A stretch of DNA of 64,000 nucleotides from Oceanicola sp. 502str15 (lineage in GTDB: Bacteria > Pseudomonadota > Alphaproteobacteria > Rhodobacterales > Rhodobacteraceae): NCBI RefSeq assembly GCF_024105635.1, contig NZ_WYDQ01000001.1:1488001-1552000 (forward strand). The letters run 5' to 3'. Both the position numbers and the translations under genes were made by a program. The notes under the pieces are model-generated. The model made no database searches, was not told where the DNA came from, and saw only the letters and a program-made list of their open reading frames with translations. How positions within the stretch are numbered: position 1 is the stretch's first letter; each line of letters starts with the position of its first letter. Positions 35,014 to 42,739 of the stretch are shown in pieces.

Positions 35014-36019
35014 CCCGGCATCCCCCATCGAGGCAGAAATCATCACCGAGGCCCAGCCCCGCGGCAAGGAACAGTCGCAATGGGCCGATGTCTGGCGCCA
35101 GTTCCGCAGCCACAAGGGCGCGATGATGGGGGCCTTCGTGCTGCTCTTCATCACCTTCGGCGTGATCTTCGGGCCCTGGCTCTGGGATATCGAGCCCACC
35201 AAGCTCGACATCCGCAACAAGAACTGGCGGCCGGTCTACATGCCGCTGTTCTCCTGCTCCTGGACCAGCCTGTGCATCCCGCCCGAGGCGCTCGAAGGCA
35301 TGAAATACGGCTGGGCCCATCCGCTCGGCACCGACAACCTCGGCCGCGACATCCTCTCGACGCTGATCCACGGCGGGCGGGTGTCGATCTCGGTCGGCTG
35401 GGTGGCGATGGTGCTGGCCATGCTGATCGGCACCGCCATCGGCGTGGCCTCGGGCTACATCAAGTGGCTCGACGGTCTGCTTATGCGCTTCACCGACCTC
35501 GTGCTCGCCCTGCCCCTGCTGCCGCTGCTGCTGGTCATCATGCTGCTGTTCCGCGATGCGCTGCGCGCTGCCTTCGGGCCGGAGATGGGCATCTTCATCC
35601 TGATCGTCTGCGTCATCGGCGCAACCTCCTGGATGCAGACCGCCCGGATCGTGCGGGCCGATATCCTGGCGCTGAAGGAACGCGAGTTCATCCTCGCCGC
35701 CCGCTCCATCGGCACCCCGCCGCTGAAGATGGTCACCCGCCACCTTCTGCCCAACGTGCTCTCCCCCATCATGGTCTCGGCCACGCTGGGGCTGGCCACG
35801 GCGATCATCACCGAAAGCGCGATCTCCTTCCTCGGCCTCGGCTTCCCCTCCGACTTCCCGACCTGGGGCAAGCTGCTGTTCGACGCCACCGACCGGATCC
35901 AGAACTTCCCCGAACGCGCCCTTTGGCCGGGGCTGATGATCTCGCTGGTGGTGCTCTCGGTCAATTACATCGGAGACGGCCTGCGCGACGCGCTCGACCC
36001 GCGCATTCGCGGCCGCTGA
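35006..36019 (+). CDS. ABC transporter permease, DppC type
   Basis: A 337-residue permease of the DppC/OppC kind. After an N-terminal soluble segment comes the first helix (KGAMMGAFVLLFITFGVIF). The motif GTDNLGRDILSTLIHGGRVS is the classic OppC loop, and EFILAARSIGTPPLKMVTRHLLPN is the coupling region. The family normally continues with two ATPase genes (dppD and dppF), but the next gene is a YeeE/YedE protein. The ATPases must come from elsewhere, or are shared with another importer. Confidence 0.93.
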   Translation: MTDPASPIEAEIITEAQPRGKEQSQWADVWRQFRSHKGAMMGAFVLLFITFGVIFGPWLWDIEPTKLDIRNKNWRPVYMPLFSCSWTSLCIPPEALEGMKYGWAHPLGTDNLGRDILSTLIHGGRVSISVGWVAMVLAMLIGTAIGVASGYIKWLDGLLMRFTDLVLALPLLPLLLVIMLLFRDALRAAFGPEMGIFILIVCVIGATSWMQTARIVRADILALKEREFILAARSIGTPPLKMVTRHLLPNVLSPIMVSATLGLATAIITESAISFLGLGFPSDFPTWGKLLFDATDRIQNFPERALWPGLMISLVVLSVNYIGDGLRDALDPRIRGR

Positions 36020-36107
36020 GGCGGCGGGCCCTCGGGCCGGCTTGCCACCCCTTGCCATGGGGCGCTAAAGCCTCATGTCCAAGGGCCGTGGGCAAAGGAG
36101 AGGCGCC

Positions 36108-37184
36108 ATGTTCGAAAGCTTCGGGTTCGAAGAACTGACTGCACGGCAGGCATCTGTCTGGCTCGGGCTGGGCATCGGGGTGCTGTTCGGCGTGATGGCC
36201 CAGATCAGCCGCTTCTGCTTCCGCCGCGCCGTGGCCGGGCCGCTTGACGAGCGCCGCAGCGCCGCCGGGGTCTGGGCCGCCGCGCTGGCGCTTTCGGTGC
36301 TGGGCACCCAAGGGGCCGTGGCCATGGGCTGGATCAGCTTCGAGGGCCACCGCTTCTTTGCCCCCGACCTGCCATGGCTCGCCGTCACCCTCGGCGGGCT
36401 GGCCTTCGGGGCGGGCATGGTGCTGACGCGGGGCTGCGTCTCGCGGCTGACCGTGCTGGGCGGCACCGGCAACCTGCGCGCCCTCACCGTGCTGCTGGTC
36501 TTCGCCGTCACCGCCCATGCCACGCTCAAGGGCATCCTCGCGCCGCTGCGCACCACGCTCGGCAGCGCCACCCTCTCCGTGGGCGAAACCGCCTCGCTCG
36601 CCGCCCTGCCCGGCGGCACGTGGCTCTGGACCGGGCTGATCGCCGCCGCCTGCCTCGCCTTCGCCGCCCTCTCCCGCGCCCGCCCGCGCGACCTTGCCCT
36701 CGGCGCGCTCATCGGCCTGCTGGCCCCGCTGGCCTGGGTCGGCACCGGCTTTCTGCTCTATGACGACTTCGACCCGATCGCCATGGAGAGCCTCTCCACC
36801 ACCCTGCCCTCGGCTGACAGCCTGTTCTGGCTGATCGCCTCCTCCTCCATCCCGCCCGGCTTCGGCGCAGGGCTGATGGGGGGCATCCTCGCCGGGGCGC
36901 TGCTCGCCGCGCTCACCCGCCGCGAGTTCGCCCTGCAAAGCTTCACCTCACCGCGCCAGACCGGGCGCTACATGGCCGGGGCGGTGCTGATGGGGCTCGG
37001 CGGCGTGCTGGCCGGAGGCTGCACCCTAGGTGCCGGGCTGTCGGGCGTCGGCACCCTGTCGCTCGCCGCGCTGCTCGCGCTGGCGGCCATCGCGCTGGGG
37101 GCCACCGTCACCGTCCGCCTGCTGGGCGAGGCTAATGCAACCTCTTCCGGATCCGCCGCACCGCAAGCCAGACCAGCGCAATGA
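36108..37184 (+). CDS. YeeE/YedE family sulfur-compound transporter
   Basis: A 358-residue membrane protein with two homologous halves of the YeeE/YedE fold. Each has a characteristic Cys-containing loop: SRFCFRRA (C37), TRGCVSRL (C110) and AGGCTLGAG near 307. In the thiosulfate importer TsuA such cysteines line the path, so thiosulfate or a related sulfur compound is a fair guess. AAAGGAGAGG lies before the ATG at 36108. Its 3' end runs 53 bases into the end of the convergent DUF3422 gene. No sulfurtransferase partner gene is visible. Confidence 0.88.
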   Translation: MFESFGFEELTARQASVWLGLGIGVLFGVMAQISRFCFRRAVAGPLDERRSAAGVWAAALALSVLGTQGAVAMGWISFEGHRFFAPDLPWLAVTLGGLAFGAGMVLTRGCVSRLTVLGGTGNLRALTVLLVFAVTAHATLKGILAPLRTTLGSATLSVGETASLAALPGGTWLWTGLIAAACLAFAALSRARPRDLALGALIGLLAPLAWVGTGFLLYDDFDPIAMESLSTTLPSADSLFWLIASSSIPPGFGAGLMGGILAGALLAALTRREFALQSFTSPRQTGRYMAGAVLMGLGGVLAGGCTLGAGLSGVGTLSLAALLALAAIALGATVTVRLLGEANATSSGSAAPQARPAQ

Positions 37185-38418
37185 CCACGGGCGTCAGCCC
37201 CGCCGTCAACCAGCCCTTCTCGATGCCTGCGCTCTTGGCGAAGGGCTCCAGCATGTAGGTGCCAAGGCTCACCGCATAGTAGCTGATCGCGACCACCGAG
37301 AGCCCTTCCACCGTCTGTTGCAGCCGCAGTTGCAGGTCGGCCCGCTTGTCCATCGACGCCAGCAGCGCCTGGTTCTGCGCCTGCCGCTCCACGTCGACCC
37401 TTGTGCGCAGCAGGTCGCTCGCCCGCGCCGAACGCGCCGCCATCGCCTGCAACCGCCCTTCGGTGCTTTTCACCGTGCGCATCGCAGGGTCATAGCGCCG
37501 CGTCATGAACTCCTTCAGCGTCTGCCGCCCCAAGAACCGCTGCTCCCGCAGCACCTCGATTCGCTGCCAGACGATCGCCTCATAGGCCTGCGTCGCGCCA
37601 AATCGAAAGCTGGCATGGGTCAGCAGCGTCTCGATTTCCACCGCCACCTTCAGCAGTTTCTCCAGCTCCGCCTCCGCCGGGCGCGCGCGCTCGCCGGTCA
37701 TTGCCGCCATCAGCTCGGACAGCTCGTCATCCAGCTGCGACAGCGGCCCCGAAAGCCGCCGCGCCCGGCCCAGACCGAGCATCGACATCGCCTTGTAGGT
37801 CTCGATCTCGGTGAGCCGCTGCACCACCCGCCCCACGCGCTGCGGCCCCACGCCGGGCTTCACGAAGCAGCCAAAGCGCACATGGCCGCGCGGGTCGATC
37901 CTGAAATCGGTGCCCACGATCACATCGCCATCCACCACCTCCGACACCGCAATGCTCTCGGCCACCATCCAGGAGTCGAGCTTCTTCGAGGCGGTTTCCG
38001 GGCTGTCGGGCATCGGCTCCACCCGCACCAGCGCCGAGGTCACCCGAACACCGGGCGCACGCGCAAGCCAATCTTCAGGGAACATGCCGAAAGTGGCCGC
38101 ATCAAAAGGGGTGTCCGCCACGCCGGGACCGAAGATCGTGTAAGTCACGAACTCGGTGTGGCTCTCCCATTTGATCTGATGGCGGCCCAGCTGGCCCGAG
38201 TAATGGGTGGCATCGGGCTGCGGATGCGGCGCGCCGTGGCGATCGAGCAGGTCGATCAGATGCGCCCGCTCCGCCTCCCGGTCCCGACCCGCCGCGCCCT
38301 CGGCGGGCTTCAGCGCCAGATAGGCCGCGCGGCAGGGCACCTCCAGCGCCGGAAACGGCCGCGCATGCAGCTCGTTGGCCAGCTGGTAGCGCAGCGGGTG
38401 ATCGTTGATCTCAGCCAT
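37132..38418 (-). CDS. DUF3422 family membrane-anchored protein
   Basis: A 428-residue protein of the DUF3422 family. The N-terminus DHPLRYQLANELHARPFPAL is the family signature. The middle is a long helical region, and two C-terminal membrane helices (LSVVAISYYAVSLGTYM, AGLTPVVIALVWLAVRR) anchor it. The shape resembles the membrane end of CorA-like or YbaN-like proteins, but the function is unknown. The ATG at 38418 follows GAGGGGCGAGA. The gene converges with the YeeE gene and their coding ends overlap by 53 bases. Confidence 0.9.
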   Translation of the reverse strand: MAEINDHPLRYQLANELHARPFPALEVPCRAAYLALKPAEGAAGRDREAERAHLIDLLDRHGAPHPQPDATHYSGQLGRHQIKWESHTEFVTYTIFGPGVADTPFDAATFGMFPEDWLARAPGVRVTSALVRVEPMPDSPETASKKLDSWMVAESIAVSEVVDGDVIVGTDFRIDPRGHVRFGCFVKPGVGPQRVGRVVQRLTEIETYKAMSMLGLGRARRLSGPLSQLDDELSELMAAMTGERARPAEAELEKLLKVAVEIETLLTHASFRFGATQAYEAIVWQRIEVLREQRFLGRQTLKEFMTRRYDPAMRTVKSTEGRLQAMAARSARASDLLRTRVDVERQAQNQALLASMDKRADLQLRLQQTVEGLSVVAISYYAVSLGTYMLEPFAKSAGIEKGWLTAGLTPVVIALVWLAVRRIRKRLH

Positions 38419-38713
38419 TCTCGCCCCTCGTTTCCTCCCTGCTAGGCGCTGCGCCCCCTTCTGTAAAGTGAAAGAATGTCGCAATATCAGTCGCTTATCG
38501 GCATACCGCGGTGCACCGAATGCGCCATTTGCCGGTTATGAAGGGGCAATCGGAGGGCAATGTCACAAACAGGCACCGCCCGGCCTTTCGACCGGGCGGC
38601 ATCCGAGGCGGCCATTCAAACGTTCCGTGCAAAGGCTGCTGCCGTGATAACCCGGCCGCACCCCGTCCTCCTCGACACGCTGGAACGCGAGGCCAGCCCG
38701 CAACCTCAGGCGG

Positions 38714-39889
38714 TCAGATCACCACCACGTCCAGCGGCGGGAAGCCGTTGAAGCCGACCGACGAGTAAGAGGAGGTGTAGGCACCGCAGTTGCGGATCAC
38801 CACCTTGTCGCCCGCCTTCAGGCTCATCGGCAGCGGCATCGGGCGCTTCTCGTAGAGCACGTCGGCGCTGTCGCAGGACGGCCCGGCAAGGATGCAGGGG
38901 CCGGTGGCCTCGCCGTCATGCGGGGTCAGCATCTGGTAACGGATCGCCTCGCCCTCGGTCTCGGCCAGGCCGGAGAAGCGGCCAATGTCGAGATAGACCC
39001 AGCGGTGAATGTCGTTGTCCGACTTGCGGCTCACCAGCAGCACTTCGGCGGCAATCGCACCGGCCTCGGCCACCATGCCACGGCCCGGCTCCGCCATGAT
39101 GCGGGCACCCGGGAAACGGGCCTCGACCATCTTACGAACGCCTTCTGCATAGGCCGTGGGGGCGTCGATCTCTTCGCCGTAGAAGGCCGGAAAGCCGCCG
39201 CCGATGTTGATGAGAGTCAGCTGATGACCGGCCGCCTGCGCATCGGCCCAGATACCGCCAACATAGTCGAGCACGCCCTGCCACATGCGGGTGCGTTTGG
39301 TCTGCGAGCCCACGTGGAACGAGAAGCCCACCGGGTCCAGACCCAGCTCGCGGGCCACGCCCAGCAGCCGCAGCGCGGTTTCACGCGAGCAGCCGAACTT
39401 GCGCGACAGCGGCCAGTCGGCCTCGGGGTTGTCGACCAGCAGGCGAATGTAGACCTGCGCACCCGGCGCATGCTCGGCGAGCTTCTCCAGCTCTTCGTCG
39501 CTGTCGGCGGCGAAGAGGGTCAGGCCCGCAGCATGGGCAAAGGCAATGTCGGACACGCGCTTGATGGTGTTGCCAAAGCTGATCTGCTCGGGACGGGCCC
39601 CCAGCGACAGGCACAGCTCGATCTCGCCGCGCGAGGCGGCATCGAAGTTGGAGCCCTCGTCCAGCAGGCGGGCAATCACCTCGCGGGCCGGGTTGGCCTT
39701 GACGGCATAATGAATGGCAGCCCCACCCAGACCGGCCTTCAGCGCATGAAACTGACGGGCCACCGCATCGGTGTCGATCACCAGCGTCGGCTTGTCGAAG
39801 TCATTGGCGAGGATGAAAGCCTCGGCGCGGTTGGTTGCAGGCAGGGATACGGGAACGGCCGGCAGGCCGGCGTCAAACATCATCGTCAT
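38714..39889 (-). CDS. Ornithine (lysine/ornithine) decarboxylase, fold III
   Basis: A 391-residue PLP enzyme of the eukaryote-type ODC fold, making putrescine from ornithine. The PLP lysine is K64 in YAVKANP. Other marks are FHVGSQ (residues 191-196), the Gly-rich loop INIGGGFP, AEPGRGMVAEAG, and the active cysteine C339 in CDSAD. The second of two ATG codons (39889) is preferred, because TTGGAG lies six bases upstream; the first at 39895 would overlap that site. A leader of about 175 bases precedes it. It stands alone. Confidence 0.94.
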   Translation of the reverse strand: MTMMFDAGLPAVPVSLPATNRAEAFILANDFDKPTLVIDTDAVARQFHALKAGLGGAAIHYAVKANPAREVIARLLDEGSNFDAASRGEIELCLSLGARPEQISFGNTIKRVSDIAFAHAAGLTLFAADSDEELEKLAEHAPGAQVYIRLLVDNPEADWPLSRKFGCSRETALRLLGVARELGLDPVGFSFHVGSQTKRTRMWQGVLDYVGGIWADAQAAGHQLTLINIGGGFPAFYGEEIDAPTAYAEGVRKMVEARFPGARIMAEPGRGMVAEAGAIAAEVLLVSRKSDNDIHRWVYLDIGRFSGLAETEGEAIRYQMLTPHDGEATGPCILAGPSCDSADVLYEKRPMPLPMSLKAGDKVVIRNCGAYTSSYSSVGFNGFPPLDVVVI

Positions 39890-40066
39890 GGTCATCTCCA
39901 ATAGACCCGGCCATACATGACCGCTCACTTCCAAGGGAGACGTTACCGTCGCTACGTAAACACAGGCGATGATGTGCCGGCCAGAGGCGCGTGCGTTGGC
40001 GTCTATGGCCGCGCATTTGGGGCTTTTCCGGATTCGGATCAAGAGAAATTTCCGTCCCGGGCAAAG
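39890..40066 (-). promoter_or_regulatory. Long leader of the ornithine decarboxylase gene
   Basis: About 175 bases lie between the terminator of the upstream histone-like gene and the decarboxylase start. Alphaproteobacterial ornithine decarboxylase genes often carry a structured leader called the speF motif. This leader has a GC-rich core and a short Arg-rich open frame (MRGHRRQRTRLW), but I could not match the motif by eye. A translational attenuation role is possible. Confidence 0.4.
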
Positions 40067-40112
40067 ATTTTCGGGGCCGGGCAAAACGGCATCAACCGCC
40101 CTGCCCGACCCC
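40063..40112 (-). terminator. Hairpin after the HhH/histone-like gene
   Basis: On the minus strand GGGGTCGGGCA pairs with TGCCCGGCCCC through an internal bulge, followed by GAAAATCTTT. It starts 6 bases after the stop at 40118 and separates that cassette from the decarboxylase leader. Confidence 0.7.
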
Positions 40113-40117
40113 AGGTG

Positions 40118-40756
40118 TTACTTCTTGTTTTTCTTGCCTGATTTCGACTTCTTCGAAGCGGCCTTCTTGCCGGCCTTCTTCTTGTCGTCCTTGGCCTTTG
40201 CGGCCTTTTTCTTCTCGGCCTTCTTGGCAGCGGCCTTTTCGGCCGCCTTCTTCTCGGCCTTCCGGGCCGCCTTCTTCTCGGCGGCCTTCTTCTCGGCGGC
40301 CTTCTTCTCGGCGGCCTTCTTATCGGCCTTCTTCGTCTTTCCCTTGGCCCCGGCCTTCTTGGCCGCCGCCTTTTTGTCCGCCGCCTTCTTCTCGCTCGCC
40401 TGCGGCTCCGCCTTCTCCAGCTCGGCCTTCTTTTCCGCGAGCGCGACAGCCTGGCCCACGGCCCCGGCAGAGGGCTTCTCCTCGATCGGAACCGCCTTGG
40501 CGGCGGGCGCGGGCTTGGTCACTCGGCGCTTGATCGGGGCGCGGGCAGGCGTGACAGGGCGGCGCGACGCCGGCGCTGCGAGCTTGCCGGCCGCCGCCGC
40601 TTTCCACGCGCCGGCGCGGGCGGGCGAGATGCCCGGGATCGCGGTGAGCGTGGCCACCGTGGCCGCCGCCAGGCCGGCAGGGTCGGAAATGCCCGCCCCC
40701 ACCAGCTTGGCCGCCATGGCAGGGCCGATGCCCGGAATGTCGGTCAGGCGCACCAT
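40118..40756 (-). CDS. Helix-hairpin-helix protein with histone H1-like Lys/Ala tail
   Basis: A 212-residue very basic protein. Residues 1-60 form one or two helix-hairpin-helix units (DIPGIGPAMAAKLV and AIPGISPARAGAW), which bind DNA without sequence preference. Residues 60-120 are a Pro/Arg linker with KRR and RRP clusters. From about 120 onward the chain is Lys/Ala repeats (EKKAA repeated) ending KSKSGKKNKK, much like histone H1 or AlgP tails. It probably compacts or bridges DNA in the nucleoid. It is the third gene of a tightly packed unit and overlaps the stop of the 39-residue gene as TGATG. Confidence 0.85.
   Translation of the reverse strand: MVRLTDIPGIGPAMAAKLVGAGISDPAGLAAATVATLTAIPGISPARAGAWKAAAAGKLAAPASRRPVTPARAPIKRRVTKPAPAAKAVPIEEKPSAGAVGQAVALAEKKAELEKAEPQASEKKAADKKAAAKKAGAKGKTKKADKKAAEKKAAEKKAAEKKAARKAEKKAAEKAAAKKAEKKKAAKAKDDKKKAGKKAASKKSKSGKKNKK
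40266..40325 (-). repeat. 15-bp tandem repeat inside the histone-like gene
   Basis: Four units of GCGGCCTTCTTCTCG (the first with one change, the last with A for C) code the repeated EKKAA block of the tail. Such in-frame repeats could let the tail length vary between strains. Confidence 0.8.
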
Positions 40757-40875
40757 CAGGCGGCTTTCTTCAGCGCCTTCTTGGCGACTTTCAGCTTCTT
40801 CTCCTGCTTGGCAACCTTCGCCTTGCGGGATTTCACTTCTTTCTTCAGCTCTTTGATCTTGGCTTTCTTGGCCAT
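40756..40875 (-). CDS. 39-residue Lys/Ala-rich basic peptide
   Basis: Too short for most gene finders: it codes MAKKAKIKELKKEVKSRKAK and 19 further residues ending LKKAA. About two in five residues are lysine, and the sequence has helical heptad spacing of Leu/Ile/Val. It resembles the tail of its neighbour and of H1-like proteins. Start and stop are tightly placed: 12 bases after the ribbon-helix-helix gene, and TGATG overlap with the HhH gene. This chaining, together with the lysine codon pattern, is the evidence that it is translated. A DNA- or RNA-binding role is likely. Confidence 0.7.
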   Translation of the reverse strand: MAKKAKIKELKKEVKSRKAKVAKQEKKLKVAKKALKKAA

Positions 40876-40887
40876 TGCTCGGTCCTT

Positions 40888-41070
40888 TCAGTCAGTTTTG
40901 TCAGAGCCGTTTTCCTTCACGAAACCGCGGATGAACCGGCGGATCTCGCGTGCGGCGCTGGTGTCGAGCTCTTCGCAAAGGTCTACAAAGGCATCGCGCT
41001 CATCCTTCTTGATCCGAATGATGAGCTGGCTGTCCTTGCGGTCCTTCTTGGGTTTGGTGCTCTTGGCCAC
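40888..41070 (-). CDS. 60-residue ribbon-helix-helix DNA-binding protein
   Basis: A small protein with a basic start (MAKSTKPKKDRKD), then a strand and two helices: QLIIRIKKDERDAFVDLCEELDTSAA, then REIRRFIRGFV. This is the MetJ/Arc (RHH) plan. Such proteins act as dimers and usually control their own gene. A 20-base palindrome (41108-41127) lies 38 bases upstream of its start, between this gene and the divergent PPOX-like gene, and is a natural operator. No toxin is adjacent, so it is probably a regulator or nucleoid protein instead of an antitoxin. Confidence 0.78.
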   Translation of the reverse strand: MAKSTKPKKDRKDSQLIIRIKKDERDAFVDLCEELDTSAAREIRRFIRGFVKENGSDKTD

Positions 41071-41107
41071 GCGGGTTGGCTCCCTCTCTTGAGTGCAGCT
41101 TTGTTAC

Positions 41108-41127
41108 TACAATGCATAGCCATTGTA
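41108..41127. promoter_or_regulatory. Palindromic operator between the RHH gene and the PPOX gene
   Basis: TACAATG-catagc-CATTGTA is a perfect 7-base inverted repeat with a 6-base spacer. It sits in the AT-rich middle of the divergent gap, 38 bases upstream of the RHH start and 73 upstream of the PPOX start, so one protein could regulate both. RHH dimers bind sites of this size. Confidence 0.7.
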
Positions 41128-41199
41128 TATACACTTTTTCATCCCCCCGGCACGGAACCGCCCTCGCCCCTTCTCTGTTGGTCCCCAAAGGAGACTCAC

Positions 41200-41709
41200 A
41201 TGACCCATTCCCACACCGACAAGGACATCACCGCCCTGCGCAAGGCGCTCTTCGACGCGCTCGAGGATGAGCGCACCGGGATGCTCGCCATCAACGACCG
41301 CGATTCCCATGCGCAGCCCATGACCCACTACTTCGACAAGAACGCCCGCGCCCTTCGCTTCATCACCGCCAGCGACACCGGCCTGGCCCGCGATGTAGGC
41401 ACCGGGGCGCAGGCCCACTTCACCCTCACCAGCCGCGACGGCCAGGTCTACGCCTGCATGACCGGCCCGATCGTGGCCTCCGAAGACCGCGCCCTGCTCG
41501 AAAGCCTGTGGTCCCCCGCCGCCGGCATGTGGTTCGAAGACGGGATCGACGACCCCAAGGTGCTGCTGCTCGAAATGCCGCTGCGCGAGGCCGCCGTCTG
41601 GACGGTGGATGCAAACGCCCTGCAATTCGGCATCGAGATGCTGCGTGCCAATCTCGGCGAGCACAAACCCGACCTCGGCGATCACGCCGTCATCGACCTC
41701 GCCGCCTGA
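41200..41709 (+). CDS. Pyridoxamine 5'-phosphate oxidase family protein (general stress type)
   Basis: A 169-residue protein of the split-barrel flavin/PNPOx fold. The best hint is the strand pattern GMLAINDRDSHAQPMTHYFDKNARALRFIT, where HAQPMTHYF resembles the FMN-binding strand of YaiN/general stress protein 26 relatives, and the later block ALLESLWSPAAGMWFEDGIDDPK is typical of that group. It likely binds FMN, F420 or haem; the reaction is unknown. AAAGGAGA lies 9 bases upstream of the ATG. It is divergent from the RHH cassette and may share its operator. Confidence 0.85.
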   Translation: MTHSHTDKDITALRKALFDALEDERTGMLAINDRDSHAQPMTHYFDKNARALRFITASDTGLARDVGTGAQAHFTLTSRDGQVYACMTGPIVASEDRALLESLWSPAAGMWFEDGIDDPKVLLLEMPLREAAVWTVDANALQFGIEMLRANLGEHKPDLGDHAVIDLAA

Positions 41710-41714
41710 CCGGG

Positions 41715-41745
41715 CTGGCGGAGCCCGCAGCAGCGGCTCCGCCAG
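41715..41745. terminator. Bidirectional hairpin between convergent genes
   Basis: CTGGCGGAGCC and GGCTCCGCCAG pair across CGCAGCAGC, between the ends of the PPOX gene and the esterase gene. There is no U tract on either side, so it may work with Rho or protect the ends. Confidence 0.6.
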
Positions 41746-41753
41746 ACCTCCGC

Positions 41754-42629
41754 CTACTGGCTGGCCGCCATCGGCAGTTCGCCGCGCGGCAGAACGGTGT
41801 GCGAGAACACGTAGTTCAGCGCCTCGGGCAGCGTGTCGATCCAGACCTGCCACTCGTGATCGCCGTCGATCACCCGATATTCCACATCGTTCGGCTGGTG
41901 CTCGCGCAGTTTCTGGTAAAGCACCGCGCCGTGGTAGGCGATGTCGAACACGTCATGGTCGCCCGAGTTGATATACATCGGCACCACCACATCCCCGGCG
42001 AGGTAGTCATCGAGATAGGCGGTGTAGTTCAGCTCGGTCCACTTTTCGGGGTCATAGTTGCCCTCCGCGTCCAGATAGGTGGCGTGGCGATTGGCCGAAG
42101 AGCTCGCAGGCGGCTGCGGCACATAGGCGGCCGGCGACATGGCAGCCCCGGCGGCAAACATCTCGGGGTGTTCCAGCACGAAATTGACCGTGCCATAGCC
42201 CCCCGCGGAGAGCCCGCCCACAACCCGACCCTCGCGCTCGGGGATCACCCGCCAGGTGGCCTCGATATGCGGGATGAGATCGTCGAAAAACGCAGTTTCC
42301 GCTGCCTCGTTGTAGCCATCGACCCACCAGCTCAGGCTGCCGGGCATGATGACCACGGCAGGTGGCATTGTGCCATCGGCAATCGCCTTGTCGAGGATCT
42401 GCTTGGCATGGCCATCCACCACCCAGCTCGTCTCGTTGCCGCCCGAGCCGTGCAACAGGTACATATGCGGATAGCTCAGCCCGCTCTCCTCGTAGCCTTC
42501 GGGCAGATAGACCGTATAGGCATAATCCCGCCCGAGCGTCTCGGACGCAAAGCTGTAGGTCGCAATTTCACCGGCAAAACTCGGAAACGCACAAACCGCC
42601 GCACCAGCGGCATAAAGCATCATCTTCAT
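41754..42629 (-). CDS. Exported alpha/beta hydrolase (esterase D/Fes family)
   Basis: A 291-residue exported esterase. The signal peptide is MKMMLYAAGAAVCAFPSFA. The nucleophile elbow GLSAGGYG (Ser near residue 140) and oxyanion segment YLLHGSGGNETSW are those of the esterase D / trehalose-mycolyltransferase-like PF00756 group. The catalytic His is probably in DGDHEWQVW. It should act in the periplasm on carboxyl esters; enterobactin-type or acetyl esters are possible. GGGAGG precedes the ATG at 42629; the longer upstream frame lacks a signal. It converges with the PPOX gene. Confidence 0.9.
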   Translation of the reverse strand: MKMMLYAAGAAVCAFPSFAGEIATYSFASETLGRDYAYTVYLPEGYEESGLSYPHMYLLHGSGGNETSWVVDGHAKQILDKAIADGTMPPAVVIMPGSLSWWVDGYNEAAETAFFDDLIPHIEATWRVIPEREGRVVGGLSAGGYGTVNFVLEHPEMFAAGAAMSPAAYVPQPPASSSANRHATYLDAEGNYDPEKWTELNYTAYLDDYLAGDVVVPMYINSGDHDVFDIAYHGAVLYQKLREHQPNDVEYRVIDGDHEWQVWIDTLPEALNYVFSHTVLPRGELPMAASQ

Positions 42630-42739
42630 GAAAACCTCCCTTGCAGGCAGACGGAAGTGGCTGCCCCAAGGGAAGGATCGCCCCTCGGCGGATTGCATGT
42701 CAATGGCACACTTGCAACCGGAAGCTGTGATCAGGCCGG

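Noticed and set aside
38560..38751. A 63-codon plus-strand frame with GGAGG upstream
   Set aside because: It overlaps the end of the ornithine decarboxylase gene, has no recognisable composition, and lies in the gap between two leftward genes. No further support.
40888..41070. RHH protein as antitoxin of a type II pair
   Set aside because: No toxin-like gene is adjacent; its partners are basic Lys/Ala proteins. The true pair is at 59.2-59.7 kb.
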